Positions 1 through 9,608 of a stretch of 64,000 bases of DNA are shown here, one piece after another (positions within the stretch are counted from its first letter, which is position 1; every line of letters starts with the position of its first letter). Under the pieces are notes generated by a model. It worked only from the letters and a program-made list of their open reading frames with translations, was not told where the DNA came from and searched no databases. The DNA is from Nocardioides sp. PD653-B2 (lineage in GTDB: Bacteria > Actinomycetota > Actinomycetes > Propionibacteriales > Nocardioidaceae): assembly GCF_002117935.1 (NCBI RefSeq), contig NZ_BDJE01000010.1:1-64000 (forward strand). Reading direction: 5' to 3'. The translations under genes were made by a program, and so were the position numbers.

Positions 1-1
1 C

Positions 2-556
2 GCGCAGGCACTCGCCGACCTCGGCTGCGAGGAGACCCTCGACGTCCGCCGGTCCATGGCCGCCGGCGACCTCGCCAGGAACCAGGGCACCCTGGACTTT
101 CCGAAGCGGCAGGTCGTGCTGAACGTGCACACGGACGGCGGACCCTTCGCCACGCTGGAGAACACAAGGTCGTTCCACTCCATCGACCAGGTCCGCGACT
201 GGTGCCAGGCGTCCAGCGTGCACACCCGTCAGGTGATCGACCTCAACGAACACCGGTGGAACCAGGGCCACGACCCCACCCCGCTGCTCCGCGAACAGGT
301 GAACCTCACCCACCCCACCTGCGTCTACCCGCACTGCACCCGACCATCCAGGTCCTGCGACAACGACCACATCATCGACTACGACTCCGGCGGACCCACC
401 TGCTCCTGCAACCTCGCCCCGTTGTGCAGGTTCCACCACCGCCTCAAGACCCACGGCGGCTGGACCTACCAACGCACCGCAGCCCGCATCTTCCGCTGGA
501 CCAGCCCACTGGGGCACGTCTACGTCAACGACCTCACCCACCAACGACATACCTGA
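2..556 (+). CDS. DUF222/HNH endonuclease, 3' part (13E12 repeat family)
   Basis: The reading frame is open from the first bases, so the gene is cut by the window edge; 184 residues remain. The visible part is the C-terminal HNH nuclease domain: a CxxxxC pair (CVYPHC), then CDNDHIIDY carrying the metal-binding histidine, then CRFHHRLKTHGGW. The upstream residues (ALADLGCEETLDVRRSMA) look like the end of the DUF222 domain usually found in front. The family is known as the 13E12 repeat proteins, often multicopy in mycobacteria and Nocardioides; its biological role is unclear. The methionine at base 56 lies inside the domain and is not the true start. Confidence 0.85.
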   Translation, partial: AQALADLGCEETLDVRRSMAAGDLARNQGTLDFPKRQVVLNVHTDGGPFATLENTRSFHSIDQVRDWCQASSVHTRQVIDLNEHRWNQGHDPTPLLREQVNLTHPTCVYPHCTRPSRSCDNDHIIDYDSGGPTCSCNLAPLCRFHHRLKTHGGWTYQRTAARIFRWTSPLGHVYVNDLTHQRHT

Positions 557-604
557 CCACCCGACCCCGTCGGCCACCGCCGACGGGGCCACACCCACGC
601 CCGC

Positions 605-1372
605 TCAGTAACCCACCAGCACCGGACGCGCCTCCACCACCCGCAACCCCTCTGCGACCCCCGGGACCGTCACCGTCCCCGCCACCTCACGCCACGGACC
701 CCCACCAACCCGGAACTGCGCCGCATACGTCGTGTCCACCCGCGGGCTCACCCGACCCTTGTCCAGGTACCGGTGTGTGATCTCCAGATCCGGATACGGC
801 GACCCCGCCCCCACCGTCTGCCTGGTCGCCCCATCACCGAACCGCCACCCATAACCAGCCGGCCAGATCCGAAGCTCCACCCGCCGACCCAACAGACTCA
901 CCGTGCGCGTGAACCCACCGTTCTCGGTGTAGAAGTTCGTCTCGAAATTCACCAACGTCCGCCCACCCGGCGGCTGCACCACCAACTCCGACGCCGGCAA
1001 CGACAACCGCCGGAACGCCGCCCCGACGATGCCGGGTGTGAGCTGAGGCGTTTCGCCGTCGGTTGGAAGATCACACAGTTGGAACGGGTCTCGCGCCGTG
1101 CTGATGGCCACCTGCACGCAGAGAGCATCAAGGTCTGAGTCGCGAATTGAATTCGCGCTCGCGGAGACTCCCCCGCCCTCTGAGCAGGACGCCGAAACTT
1201 CCTGCTCGGCCCCTATCACCAGCGTGCTGCCGGCAGCGGTACCCGAGACGGATGTGCCCGAGCCGGGTCCGCACTCCGCCGATGCCGACGTCTGCAACGT
1301 GGCCACCGCTCCAAGAGTGAGAACCAGGACTACCGCAGCGCGGCCCAGCCTCACGAAGGTGTACGCAGCCAT
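605..1372 (-). CDS. Exported protein with PKD-like domain
   Basis: A 255-residue protein starting at the ATG whose first base is 1372; GGAG lies 7 nt upstream. A longer TTG start 12 nt upstream is possible. The N-terminus has a hydrophobic signal segment ending near SASA. The mature part is Ser/Gly-rich, then Cys-containing, and the C-terminal third has the PKD-type motif WRFGDG followed by THRYLDKG, which suggests an extracellular adhesive or scaffolding fold. The start overlaps the end of the upstream lipoprotein gene by 22 nt, so the two are likely co-translated. The specific function is unknown. Confidence 0.75.
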   Translation of the reverse strand: MAAYTFVRLGRAAVVLVLTLGAVATLQTSASAECGPGSGTSVSGTAAGSTLVIGAEQEVSASCSEGGGVSASANSIRDSDLDALCVQVAISTARDPFQLCDLPTDGETPQLTPGIVGAAFRRLSLPASELVVQPPGGRTLVNFETNFYTENGGFTRTVSLLGRRVELRIWPAGYGWRFGDGATRQTVGAGSPYPDLEITHRYLDKGRVSPRVDTTYAAQFRVGGGPWREVAGTVTVPGVAEGLRVVEARPVLVGY

Positions 1373-1941
1373 CGCATGCTCCAACCGTCAGCCCAGTCGA
1401 CGTAGGTGTACAGATCAAACGGGGCTCCATCGTGTTTCTCCTTAGTGCCGTCTTGACGCACTACGGTCTGGGGCGCCGTCCGGGCGTTAGCAAAAGCGGC
1501 CCACTCAGCGCCGAAGTCGAGAGGAAGCTCGCGCAGCCGCCCGGCAGAGAGTTCGCCACCCACGATGTGTCCGCCGGAGCGATATGCCGAATCGATCGCC
1601 TCGACCATGCCGCGGCACCCGGCGCAACGCACGTCGTTGAGCTTCCTGAGCCCGTTGGTTTGCCCGGTCCGCTGCGCAAAGTTCACCATTTCGATCCAGT
1701 ACCGAACGAACGCTTCTGCACCAGCATCGGAGTCTCGTGTTGCCTCCGCTGGCATCGACGGCTCAAGCGGATCCGACGGCGGCGCCGACGGCGATGTCGT
1801 CATGTCTGTCGGCGCACTCGTGGACGGCGTAGGAGCGAACTTGGGCTCGGGGTCGTCGTCGGAGCAGGCGCCGAGCGCGAGCACCGACACGAGGGTGAAG
1901 GCGGTGAGGACCGTCCGAGTACGGGTCACGACCAGCATCAT
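1351..1941 (-). CDS. DUF6318 family lipoprotein
   Basis: A 196-residue lipoprotein precursor. A hydrophobic segment ends in the lipobox LALGAC, followed by an acidic/proline-threonine linker (residues 25-60) and a globular domain (about 65-196) with a CAGC pair and the motif SGGHIVGG, typical of DUF6318. Members are actinobacterial cell-surface proteins of unknown function, often encoded with PKD-containing exported proteins as here. Two methionines and a GTG lie close together at the start; the first ATG follows a GGGGA stretch. The gene overlaps the downstream exported-protein gene by 22 nt, which suggests one operon. Confidence 0.75.
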   Translation of the reverse strand: MMLVVTRTRTVLTAFTLVSVLALGACSDDDPEPKFAPTPSTSAPTDMTTSPSAPPSDPLEPSMPAEATRDSDAGAEAFVRYWIEMVNFAQRTGQTNGLRKLNDVRCAGCRGMVEAIDSAYRSGGHIVGGELSAGRLRELPLDFGAEWAAFANARTAPQTVVRQDGTKEKHDGAPFDLYTYVDWADGWSMRWLRTPS

Positions 1942-1990
1942 TCCCCGTCCCGGCGAGGAACGAAACGGGCCGGCTCGAGCCTGTGGAGAG

Positions 1991-2353
1991 TCAGCCGCGG
2001 GCGGCGCGGAGAGCGGCCTTGATCATCGGGAACTGCATCGGGAGGCGGGCGTACGACGCGACCTTGAGCCCGGTGTTGTCGGTCCTGGCGGCGTCGACGG
2101 CCATCTTGACGTTGCCCGGGTAGACGCCGACCAGCAGGAGCGCACTGGCCCACCCGGCGGCGCGGCGGGTGGCGGGGACGGCGAGGCCGGCGGCGCAGGC
2201 GAGCTCGGCGACGCCGCTGCCGAGGATGACCTGGCGGTGAGCGGGGACCCAGCTCGGCATCAGGGGCAGGTAGAACTCGGGCTTGGCCAGGTGGACGACG
2301 CCGCTCGCGGCGAAGCCGAGGGCCAGGAACGTCGTGCTGCGGCTCAGGGACAT
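1991..2353 (-). CDS. DoxX-family membrane protein
   Basis: A 120-residue integral membrane protein with about four hydrophobic segments (residues 7-20, 43-60, 66-82 and a weaker one near 95-110), the usual length and layout of the DoxX/DoxD family. These small quinone-linked or oxidative-stress-associated proteins are common in actinobacteria, and the exact reaction is not established for most. It sits 21 nt downstream of the GNAT gene and may be co-transcribed with it. No catalytic motif can be read. Confidence 0.7.
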   Translation of the reverse strand: MSLSRSTTFLALGFAASGVVHLAKPEFYLPLMPSWVPAHRQVILGSGVAELACAAGLAVPATRRAAGWASALLLVGVYPGNVKMAVDAARTDNTGLKVASYARLPMQFPMIKAALRAARG

Positions 2354-2374
2354 GTCCCGAGAGTACGGAAGGGC

Positions 2375-3220
2375 TCAGAACATCACGGTGGCGAAGCGTG
2401 CCGTCTCACGGAAGCCGACCCGCTCGTAGGCGGCGCGCGCCGAGGTGTTCCAGTCGTTGACGTAGAGCGACACCACGGGCGCGACCTCGCGCCGGACGAT
2501 GTCGACCACCGCGGCCATGCCCGCCGTGGCGATGCCCTCGCCGCGGCGGTCGGGCGGGACGTAGACGCCCTGGATCTGCGCGGCGTACGCCGTGGCGCAC
2601 GCGACCTCGGCCTTGAAGACGAGCCGGTCGCCGTCGAAGCGCGCGAACGACCAGCCCCGGTTGATCAGCTGGGCGACCCGGGCCCGGTAGAGCTCGGCGC
2701 CGCCGCCCTGCTCGGGCGAGACGCCGACCTCCTCGGTGTACATGGCGACGCAGGCGGGATAGAGCTCCCCCATGTCGGCCTTCGTCGTACGCCGCACCTG
2801 TCGGTCGGGCGCCACCAAGGGCTGCCCGGCGATCTCGAGGTGCGGCTGCTCCCAGCGGGTGTCCCGCGGCCGGCCCCAGCTCGAGGCGACGCCGTTCCAG
2901 AACACCCGGACCGCCTCCTGCGGTCCGACGATCGTCGACACCGTACGACCTCGGGTCAGCGCGCGCTCGGCGAACGCCGCGGCGTCCTCCGGGCGCGCCT
3001 GGATCGGCACCAGGTTGGCCCCGACGTGGCACGCGGCGATCAGATCGCCACCGTCGAAGCGACCCCACATCTCCCCCCCGAGCCAGCGCGGCTCGAGGTT
3101 GGTGGTGGTCGCGCGGTAGTCGACGAAGACGTTCACGACCGGGTCCTGGCGGACGAGCGCCAGAAAGGCCCCCAGGTCCGCTGCTCCCAGCGGGCGAACA
3201 CCGTGGCGGGTCGTGAGCAC
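2375..3220 (-). CDS. GNAT N-acetyltransferase with N-terminal DUF4081 domain
   Basis: A 281-residue protein: an N-terminal DUF4081 region (about 1-130) and a C-terminal GNAT fold (about 135-281) with the acetyl-CoA-binding loop PPDRRGEGIATAG and the C-terminal NDWNTSARAAYERVGF motif. In many actinobacteria, including Mycobacterium tuberculosis, a gene of this architecture follows dxr, rip1 and gcpE/ispG directly. Here it keeps the orientation but is separated from ispG by two phosphoesterase genes. The GTG start at 3220 has no Shine-Dalgarno; a TAGGCT hexamer lies 6 nt upstream, suggesting its own leaderless transcript. The acetyl acceptor is unknown. Confidence 0.85.
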   Translation of the reverse strand: MLTTRHGVRPLGAADLGAFLALVRQDPVVNVFVDYRATTTNLEPRWLGGEMWGRFDGGDLIAACHVGANLVPIQARPEDAAAFAERALTRGRTVSTIVGPQEAVRVFWNGVASSWGRPRDTRWEQPHLEIAGQPLVAPDRQVRRTTKADMGELYPACVAMYTEEVGVSPEQGGGAELYRARVAQLINRGWSFARFDGDRLVFKAEVACATAYAAQIQGVYVPPDRRGEGIATAGMAAVVDIVRREVAPVVSLYVNDWNTSARAAYERVGFRETARFATVMF

Positions 3221-3226
3221 GACGTG

Positions 3227-3232
3227 AGCCTA
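3227..3232 (-). promoter_or_regulatory. Putative -10 element of leaderless GNAT mRNA
   Basis: On the minus strand this reads TAGGCT, ending 6 nt before the GTG at 3220, with no Shine-Dalgarno between. Transcription would begin at or next to the start codon. Confidence 0.45.
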
Positions 3233-3415
3233 CGCGGAGCCGGGCCCGGGCAGGTCACCTCTCCCGGACTCGTTCGTCCGGCGGGTCCTCACGTCTCCTC
3301 GAGGATCGCGCGTCGGCGGGCGCAGCGGCGATCACGGCGAGCGTCAGCGCCGCGGATGCGGCACCCCTACGCCTGATCGGCGACGCCGAGCTCGACGAGG
3401 AGTGACCGCTCCTGG

Positions 3416-4543
3416 CTACCGGTTCCAACCGGAGTTGTAGACGTCGAGCCCGAACGTGTCGACGCCCTCGTCGCGCGCGTAGCCCAGCTTGGTGAGCCCG
3501 AAGATCTCCTCGATCGAGCCGAGCAGCGAGTAGTGGTTGTACGGCGTGGTGCTCCACGTGCGGGGCGCCACGTACTTGGAGATCACCAGGGCGCCGATCT
3601 TGCCGCCGCCGGGGCCGAGGATGCCCGGCATCGGCGAGTTGGCCGACGTGGCGGGCCCGCAGCACGCGGTGGCGTCCTCCTGCGGCCCGTCGGACTCGTC
3701 GGCGGTGATCACCAGCACGCCGTTCTTGCGGAACGCCGGTGACTTCAGCAGCCGCGGCACCCACGTCCGCATCCAGCTGTTCACGGTCGCCAGCCCACCC
3801 GGTCGCCCGTCAGCGCACGGCGCGTCGTGCCCGTCGTGGCAGAGGTCCGGGGTGATGTAGACGAGGTTGGGGGTGGTGCTGACGCGACGCAGGTCGTGGC
3901 GCAGCCGCCCGAGCCCGACGACGTGGTGCTTGCAGTACGTCGCCCGGTCGGTGATGGACCGGAAGTAGACGAACGGGTTGTGCCGCACGGCGTAGTTGTG
4001 CTCCGCGGTCGCGTGCTGGGTCGGGTCCATGGTGTCGCGCTGGGGGTGCTGGCAGGGCTTCTGCATGTCGTCCATGTAGCCCTTCCACGTCAGCCCGTGG
4101 CGGCTCAGCTGCCCCGGCAGCGTCGGCACGTCCGCCGGGAAGACGCAGCCGGTGCCGAGCGCCTGCCCCGGCGCCACGGTGCCGGTCCGCGCGAACGTCG
4201 AGTAGCTCTGGCAGTCGGACTGCATGTCGGGGTTCGGACCCTGCCCCGAGATCTGGGCGACGTAGTTGGGCTGCGAGTTGTGGGCGGTGCCGTAGTAGTG
4301 GTTGAGCAGCACGCCCTTCTTGCGCAGCGTGGTCGCGAGGTACGGCGCCGCCGAGTCGCCGCCCCAGGTCTCGTCGTAGCCCTTGTTCTCGATGTTGATC
4401 ACGAACACGTGCCGCGCCGGCGGCACGTACCGCGCCGCGGCCGGTGCGGGAGCGGGAGCCGCGGCCGGCCGGTCGGCGTGTGCCGGCGAGAGCGCCAGCC
4501 CGCTGACGACCAGCGCCAGGACACAGAGCGGTCGCACGATCAT
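3416..4543 (-). CDS. Exported phosphoesterase (acid phosphatase/phospholipase-C-like)
   Basis: A 375-residue protein with a Sec signal peptide (about residues 1-23, ending at AHA) and an Ala/Pro linker, then an alkaline-phosphatase-superfamily phosphoesterase domain: FVINIENKGYDETW near the N-terminus, LVYITPDLCHDGHDAPC mid-protein, and VLVITADESDG with the expected acidic metal ligands. This fits the phosphoesterase family that includes bacterial acid phosphatases and phospholipases C. Its ATG overlaps the stop of the upstream phosphoesterase gene as ATGA (4540-4543), so the two are translationally coupled. A role in phosphate scavenging from phosphoesters outside the cell is inferred. Confidence 0.85.
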   Translation of the reverse strand: MIVRPLCVLALVVSGLALSPAHADRPAAAPAPAPAAARYVPPARHVFVINIENKGYDETWGGDSAAPYLATTLRKKGVLLNHYYGTAHNSQPNYVAQISGQGPNPDMQSDCQSYSTFARTGTVAPGQALGTGCVFPADVPTLPGQLSRHGLTWKGYMDDMQKPCQHPQRDTMDPTQHATAEHNYAVRHNPFVYFRSITDRATYCKHHVVGLGRLRHDLRRVSTTPNLVYITPDLCHDGHDAPCADGRPGGLATVNSWMRTWVPRLLKSPAFRKNGVLVITADESDGPQEDATACCGPATSANSPMPGILGPGGGKIGALVISKYVAPRTWSTTPYNHYSLLGSIEEIFGLTKLGYARDEGVDTFGLDVYNSGWNR

Positions 4544-5802
4544 CCGGGCAACCTCATCCCGAGGTCGAGCGCCAGCCGCTTCAGCGCGGCCCAGTCCGCG
4601 GACTTGGTCTCGTCGGGCGCGCAGCCCGCGGGCGTGATGTCCGGGACGTCGTACGTCGGCGACGAGAGGTCCGGAGCACGGGCGAAGTCGAGCGCCTGCG
4701 CCATGTTGCGGGCGTGCCGGTCGCGCGGCGTCAGCGCCTTCAGGCCCCAGCGCCACTCGATCATCTTCAGCACCGAGGTGTGGTCGTAGACGTGGTGGGA
4801 GACGTGACCCCGGCGGGCCAGCGGCGAGATCATCAGCGCCGGCGTCCGGAAGCCGCGCAGCGCGGTCTTCTTCGCGACATCGGGGGCCTTGCGCGGCTGG
4901 ACGTGGTCGAAGAAGCCACCCCACTCGTCGTAGTTGATGACCAGCACGGTCTTCTCCCAGCCCGGGCCGTTGCGGACCGCGTCGTAGACCTGGTTGAGGA
5001 ACGCCTGGCCGGCCCGGATGTCGGCGAGCGGGTGGTCGTCGTTCGACCTGCCCGACTCCTCGTCGAGGAAGCGCGGGTCGACGAACGACACGGCGGGCAG
5101 CGTCCCGGCCGCGGCGTCGACGAGGAACTTCGTGAACGGCTGGGAGATGCTGGCGTACTTGCCGTACCAGAGCGCCGTGAACGGGATGTCGCTGAAGTAG
5201 TAGGTGCCGCTGACGCCCTTGGCCGCCAGCCGGTCCCAGATCGTGGTGAGCGTGCACTGGTCGGTGTTGTTGTGGAGCCGGTCGGTCTGCGCCGCGTGCT
5301 GGTAGAAGCGGTTGGGGTAGGTCTCGGCCATCACCGCGGAGAAGTAGCGGTCGAACACCGTCCAGTCACGAGCGGCGTGCGAGTAGAACGACAGGTCCTC
5401 GTCGGTGTAGTAGCCGATCGCGAGCAGGTCGTTGTTGCCGGACTTGAGGAAGCCGTCGAGCTTCCCTCCGTTGAGCTGGATCCGGCCGCCCTCGTAGGAG
5501 TGGTCGGGGTCCTCGAAGCCGCAGCCGTCCGGCGACGCGAGGTGGTGCGTCTTGTGCCGGACTCCCTTGCGGTCGACGTAGCTCAGCCCCGCCTGCTTGC
5601 CGTCGGCACCGTCCAGCCAGCCGAGGTAGTGGTCGAAGGAGCGGTTCTCCATCATCACGAGCACGACGTGCTCGATACCGGAGTCCGCGGGGGCGGGGAG
5701 GGTGGCGGCCGCGCTCGCGGGCAGCCAGCGGGCCGCGCCGGTGGCGGCGGCCACGCCGGAGACCGACGCGGCTCCGAGCAGATGGCGGCGAGAGATGCTC
5801 AC
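4540..5802 (-). CDS. Tat-exported phospholipase C/phosphoesterase
   Basis: A 420-residue phospholipase-C-type phosphoesterase. The N-terminus has a twin-arginine motif (SRRHLLGAA) and hydrophobic stretch, so export folded by Tat is expected. The family signature is present: HVVLVMMENRSFDHYLGW near residue 45, then PNRFYQHAAQ, the FVDPRF and NDDHP motifs, and NYDEWGGFFDH (catalytic/metal-ligand region). The GTG start is preceded by CACACT 6 nt upstream rather than a Shine-Dalgarno. It forms a coupled pair with the downstream phosphoesterase (ATGA overlap). This pair separates ispG from the GNAT gene that normally follows it. Confidence 0.88.
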   Translation of the reverse strand: MSISRRHLLGAASVSGVAAATGAARWLPASAAATLPAPADSGIEHVVLVMMENRSFDHYLGWLDGADGKQAGLSYVDRKGVRHKTHHLASPDGCGFEDPDHSYEGGRIQLNGGKLDGFLKSGNNDLLAIGYYTDEDLSFYSHAARDWTVFDRYFSAVMAETYPNRFYQHAAQTDRLHNNTDQCTLTTIWDRLAAKGVSGTYYFSDIPFTALWYGKYASISQPFTKFLVDAAAGTLPAVSFVDPRFLDEESGRSNDDHPLADIRAGQAFLNQVYDAVRNGPGWEKTVLVINYDEWGGFFDHVQPRKAPDVAKKTALRGFRTPALMISPLARRGHVSHHVYDHTSVLKMIEWRWGLKALTPRDRHARNMAQALDFARAPDLSSPTYDVPDITPAGCAPDETKSADWAALKRLALDLGMRLPG

Positions 5803-5808
5803 GCAGGC

Positions 5809-5814
5809 AGTGTG
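5809..5814 (-). promoter_or_regulatory. Possible -10 element of the phospholipase gene
   Basis: Minus-strand CACACT, 6 nt before the GTG at 5802, matches the weak A2/T6 pattern and spacing of other leaderless starts in this window. Confidence 0.25.
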
Positions 5815-5864
5815 CGCCTCGATCGACTTCGCGTCACCAGATCCGAACGGGTGTTTGCCAGACG

Positions 5865-7016
5865 TTAAGAGACGGTGACCGACGCGGCCGCGCCGTCCAC
5901 GGACTCCATGCCCTCGGCGATGCGCATGGCCTCCTCGATCAGGGTCTCCACGATCTGCGACTCGGGGACGGTCTTGATGACCTCGCCCTTGACGAAGATC
6001 TGGCCCTTGCCGTTGCCCGAGGCGACGCCGAGGTCGGCCTCACGCGCCTCGCCCGGGCCGTTGACGACGCAGCCCATGACCGCGACGCGCAGCGGGACCT
6101 CCATGCCCTCGAGGCCGGCGGTCACCTGCTCGGCGAGCGTGTAGACGTCGACCTGGGCGCGGCCGCACGACGGGCACGAGACGATCTCGAGCTTGCGGGG
6201 GCGCAGGTTGAGCGACTGCAGGATCTGGATGCCGACCTTGACCTCCTCGACCGGCGGGGCCGAGAGGGAGACGCGGATCGTGTCGCCGATCCCCTGGGAC
6301 AGCAGCGCGCCGAACGCCGTGGCCGACTTGATCGTGCCCTGGAACGCCGGGCCGGCCTCGGTGACCCCGAGGTGGAGCGGCCAGTCGCCGGCCTCGGCCA
6401 GCAGCTCGTAGGCGCGCACCATGACGACCGGGTCGTTGTGCTTCACGGAGATCTTGAAGTCGTGGAAGTCGTGCTCCTCGAAGAGCCCCGCCTCCCAGAC
6501 GGCCGACTCGACCAGCGCCTCGGGCGTGGCTTTGCCGTACTTGTCCAGGATCCGCTTGTCGAGGCTGCCCGCGTTGACGCCGATCCGGATCGAGGTGCCG
6601 CGGTCCTTGGCGGCCCGGGCGATCTCCTTGACCTGGTCGTCGAACTTGCGGATGTTGCCCGGGTTGACCCGGACGGCGGCGCAGCCGGCGTCGATCGCGG
6701 CGAAGACGTACTTCGGCTGGAAGTGGATGTCGGCGATCACCGGGATCTGCGAGTGCTGGGCGATCTCGGCCAGCGCGTCCGCATCGTCCTGGCTGGGGCA
6801 GGCGACCCGGACGATGTCGCAGCCGGTCGCGGTCAGCTCGGCGATCTGCTGGAGCGTGCTGTTGACGTCGCTGGTGAGCGTCGTCGTCATCGACTGCACG
6901 GAGACCGGGAAGTCGCTGCCGACGCCGACCTTGCCGACCTGGATCTGGCGGGTCTTGCGGCGCGGGGCGAGCACCGGGGGCGGTGCTTCGGGCATGCCCA
7001 GGCTGATGGCGGTCAT
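5865..7016 (-). CDS. ispG: 4-hydroxy-3-methylbut-2-enyl-diphosphate synthase
   Basis: A 383-residue enzyme of the MEP isoprenoid pathway (GcpE/IspG). It converts methylerythritol cyclodiphosphate to HMBPP using a [4Fe-4S] cluster and flavodoxin/ferredoxin electrons. The cluster ligands are visible at Cys281 and Cys284 (SCPSCGR) and Cys316 ([10 protein letters not shown]), with the conserved glutamate at about 323. The TIM-barrel substrate-binding part shows [13 protein letters not shown] and ADIHF motifs. It lies 10 nt downstream of the site-2 protease gene and two genes after dxr, the conserved actinobacterial dxr-rip-gcpE cluster. The start fits the usual length. Confidence 0.97.
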   Translation of the reverse strand: MTAISLGMPEAPPPVLAPRRKTRQIQVGKVGVGSDFPVSVQSMTTTLTSDVNSTLQQIAELTATGCDIVRVACPSQDDADALAEIAQHSQIPVIADIHFQPKYVFAAIDAGCAAVRVNPGNIRKFDDQVKEIARAAKDRGTSIRIGVNAGSLDKRILDKYGKATPEALVESAVWEAGLFEEHDFHDFKISVKHNDPVVMVRAYELLAEAGDWPLHLGVTEAGPAFQGTIKSATAFGALLSQGIGDTIRVSLSAPPVEEVKVGIQILQSLNLRPRKLEIVSCPSCGRAQVDVYTLAEQVTAGLEGMEVPLRVAVMGCVVNGPGEAREADLGVASGNGKGQIFVKGEVIKTVPESQIVETLIEEAMRIAEGMESVDGAAASVTVS

Positions 7017-7026
7017 GAAGGAAATC

Positions 7027-8388
7027 CTAGGACTCGAGGTGGATGGGGACGACGAGGTCCCCGATGATCAGGACGACGCCCATGACGAGCAGCGCCGAGG
7101 CCACGACGTACGCGATCGGGAGCAGCTTGGCGACGTCGACGTAGCCCGGGTCGGGCCGGCCGCGCAGCCGGGCGAACCCGCGCCGGATCGCCTCCCACAG
7201 GGCGCCGGCGATGTGGCCGCCGTCGAGGGGCAGCAGCGGGATGAAGTTGAACATCCCGATGAAGAAGTTGAAGCCGGCGATCAGCATCAGCAGGAAGACG
7301 GCCTTCTCGGTGAACGGGAAGCCCTCGTGGGACACGGTCTCCCCCGCGAGCCGGCCGCCGCCGACGATGCTGACCGGGCTGTCGGCGGCGCGGTCCTTGA
7401 CGCCGACGATCGCCTCGGCGACGCCCCACACCTTGACCGGCAGGGTGCCGAGCGCGTGGACCGTCTGCACCGTCATGTCGCCCATCTGGTCGAGCGTGTA
7501 GACCGGCCCGCCGGTGGTGACCACCGTGTGGCTGGTCGGCGTGACCCCGAGGAAGCCGACCTGGCGGAGCGTGAGGTCGGTGCCGGACGTCGGCCGGGCC
7601 TCGACGGTGGTGCTCGTGGTGCCGGTCAGCTGCTGGCCGTCGCGCTCGTAGCCGATGACCGCCTGACCGTCCTCGTTGCCGCGGATCAGGTCGCGCAGCT
7701 GCTCCCAGCCGGTGACGGCGGTGCCGTTGAACGTGGTGACGGTGTCACCGGGCTGCAGGCCCGCCTCGGCCGCCGGGCTGGCCGGGTCGCCGGCCGTGCA
7801 GTCGCGACCCTCCTCGGCGTACGGGATCACGCACTGCGAGACGTTGTCGATCACGGGAGCGCCGGCGTCGGGCTCGACCGTGTGCTGGCCGTAGAGGCCG
7901 AAGACGCCCCAGAAGATGAAGAAGGCGATGAGGATGTTCACCGTCGGCCCGCCGGCCATCACGATGACCTTCTTCCACCACGCCATCTTGTAGAAGAGGC
8001 GGTCCGAGTCCTCGGGCTTGATCGTCTCCCACTCCGCCGCGCGGGCGTCGGAGATGAGCTGGGTGAACATGCCGGTGTTGGACTTGCGGACCTTGACGAC
8101 CGGGTTGCCCTGGTCGTCGTAGGTCACCTCGTCGGCGAGCTCGGCCGCGCCGGGCGGCAGCATCCCGACGATCTTCACGTAGCCCCCGAGCGGGATCGCC
8201 TTGACGCCGTACTCCGTCTCACCGACCTGCTTGCTCCACACCGTGGGCCCGAAGCCGATGAAGTACTGGGTGACCTTCCCGCCGAACGCCTTCGCGGGGA
8301 TCATGTGTCCGAGCTCGTGGAGACCGATCGAGGCCAGGATGGCGACCACGAAGATCACCACACCGAGCACGTAGAACAGGCCGGTCAT
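7027..8388 (-). CDS. rip1: Site-2 metalloprotease, RseP/Rip1 family
   Basis: A 453-residue M50 intramembrane protease. The zinc-binding HELGH motif is at residues 24-28 in the first membrane helix, a PDZ domain spans about 165-270 ([12 protein letters not shown]), and the third zinc ligand lies in the LDGGH motif near residue 400. Family members cleave anti-sigma factors within the membrane; in mycobacteria Rip1 controls envelope and stress sigma factors. The ATG overlaps the dxr stop as ATGA (8385-8388), so it is coupled to dxr. The substrate here is not identifiable, as no anti-sigma gene is nearby. Confidence 0.95.
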   Translation of the reverse strand: MTGLFYVLGVVIFVVAILASIGLHELGHMIPAKAFGGKVTQYFIGFGPTVWSKQVGETEYGVKAIPLGGYVKIVGMLPPGAAELADEVTYDDQGNPVVKVRKSNTGMFTQLISDARAAEWETIKPEDSDRLFYKMAWWKKVIVMAGGPTVNILIAFFIFWGVFGLYGQHTVEPDAGAPVIDNVSQCVIPYAEEGRDCTAGDPASPAAEAGLQPGDTVTTFNGTAVTGWEQLRDLIRGNEDGQAVIGYERDGQQLTGTTSTTVEARPTSGTDLTLRQVGFLGVTPTSHTVVTTGGPVYTLDQMGDMTVQTVHALGTLPVKVWGVAEAIVGVKDRAADSPVSIVGGGRLAGETVSHEGFPFTEKAVFLLMLIAGFNFFIGMFNFIPLLPLDGGHIAGALWEAIRRGFARLRGRPDPGYVDVAKLLPIAYVVASALLVMGVVLIIGDLVVPIHLES

Positions 8389-9497
8389 CGGGTCCCTTCG
8401 ATCTTCGCGGTGGCGACGGTGCGCGCCCAGGCATCGGCCGCGAGGACGTCCTCGACGGTCATCGTCTGCCCTTCAGAGAGTACGTCGTGGCTGCTGAGAA
8501 CAGCCTGAACCGTGGGCACGATGTCGTTGAACGCGAGCCGGCCGCTGCGGAAGGCGTCGACGGCCACCTCGTTCGCGGCGTTGTAGACCGCGGGTGCCGT
8601 GCCGCCGGCCTCCCCCGCGGCCCGGGCGAGGGACACCGCGGGGAACGCCTCGTCGTCGAGCGGGAAGAACTCCCACGTCTCCGGGCGGGTCCAGTCGACG
8701 GACGGCGCCGCGTCGGGCACCCGGTCGGGCCAGGACAGGCCGAGCGCGATCGGGATCAGCATGGTCGGCGGGCTGGCCTGCACCAGCGTCGAGCCGTCGA
8801 CGAACTCGACCATCGAGTGCACGACGCTCGTCGGGTGGACCACGACCTCGATCCGGTCGAAGGGGATGCCGAAGAGCAGGTGTGCCTCGATCACCTCGAG
8901 ACCCTTGTTGACCAGCGTGGCCGAGTTGATCGTGATGACCGGGCCCATGTCCCAGGTGGGGTGGGCCATCGCCTGCTCGGGCGTCACGTCGGCGAGCTGC
9001 TCACGGGTGCGGCCGCGGAACGGCCCGCCACTCGCGGTCAGCACCAGCCGGCGTACCTCCTCGGGCGTGCCGCCCCGCAGGCACTGGGCGAGCGCGCTGT
9101 GCTCGGAGTCGACCGGGACGATCTGACCGGGCTTCGCGCGGTCGAGCACCAACGGGCCGCCCATGATCAGCGACTCCTTGTTGGCCAGGGCCAGCGTGGT
9201 GCCGGCGTCGAGCGCGGCGAGGGTCGGCCGCAGGCCGACGGCGCCGGTGATGCCGTTGAGGACGACGTCGCAGGGCCGACCGGCCGCCTCGACGCTCGCC
9301 TCCTCCCCGAGACCGCTGAAGAGGTCGGGGCAGGCGGGGCCGAACTCCGCGACCTGGCGCTCGAAGAGCTCGGGGTTCGACCCGCCCGCGGTCAAGGCGA
9401 CGACCCGGAACCGGTCGGGGTTGGCACGGACCAGGTCGAGGGCCTGGGTGCCGATCGACCCGGTCGAGCCGAGGACGGCGATATCGCGGCGAGTCAC
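8385..9497 (-). CDS. dxr: 1-deoxy-D-xylulose-5-phosphate reductoisomerase
   Basis: A 370-residue NADPH-dependent enzyme making 2-C-methylerythritol 4-phosphate, the first committed MEP step. The Rossmann motif GSTGSIG is at about residues 10-16, NKESLIMGG and the PVDSEHSA metal-binding motif follow, and [18 protein letters not shown] C-terminal elements are present (QASPPTML). The reading frame is open far upstream, but family similarity begins at the tandem GTG codons at 9500 and 9497. I chose 9497, which has a GACACT hexamer 6 nt upstream; 9500 would add one residue. It overlaps rip1 by 4 nt and diverges from gabT. Confidence 0.93.
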   Translation of the reverse strand: MTRRDIAVLGSTGSIGTQALDLVRANPDRFRVVALTAGGSNPELFERQVAEFGPACPDLFSGLGEEASVEAAGRPCDVVLNGITGAVGLRPTLAALDAGTTLALANKESLIMGGPLVLDRAKPGQIVPVDSEHSALAQCLRGGTPEEVRRLVLTASGGPFRGRTREQLADVTPEQAMAHPTWDMGPVITINSATLVNKGLEVIEAHLLFGIPFDRIEVVVHPTSVVHSMVEFVDGSTLVQASPPTMLIPIALGLSWPDRVPDAAPSVDWTRPETWEFFPLDDEAFPAVSLARAAGEAGGTAPAVYNAANEVAVDAFRSGRLAFNDIVPTVQAVLSSHDVLSEGQTMTVEDVLAADAWARTVATAKIEGTR

Positions 9498-9595
9498 CAC
9501 TCCAGTGTCCCGCACCGCCCGCCGGTCACTGAATCGCCACGAACGGTCATGAAATCGTTGCCCAACACCCCTGCCAGTGACGGAACCCGTCGCAC

Positions 9596-9601
9596 TAGGC
9601 T
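9596..9601 (+). promoter_or_regulatory. Putative -10 element of leaderless gabT mRNA
   Basis: TAGGCT ends 7 nt before the gabT ATG, with no Shine-Dalgarno in the 15 nt upstream. The hexamer fits actinobacterial -10 sequences; no clear -35 was found. Confidence 0.45.
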
Positions 9602-9608
9602 CCTTGTC

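Noticed and set aside
3221..3415. Coding-like plus-strand stretch ending at a TGA near 3405
   Set aside because: It has no start codon or ribosome-binding site and only about 35 codons of plausible codon use; I treat it as plain intergenic sequence or an unrecognisable remnant.
6421..8508. A 695-codon open frame on the plus strand across ispG and rip1
   Set aside because: It is antisense to two clear genes; such long antisense frames are expected at this GC content. It carries no recognisable domain.
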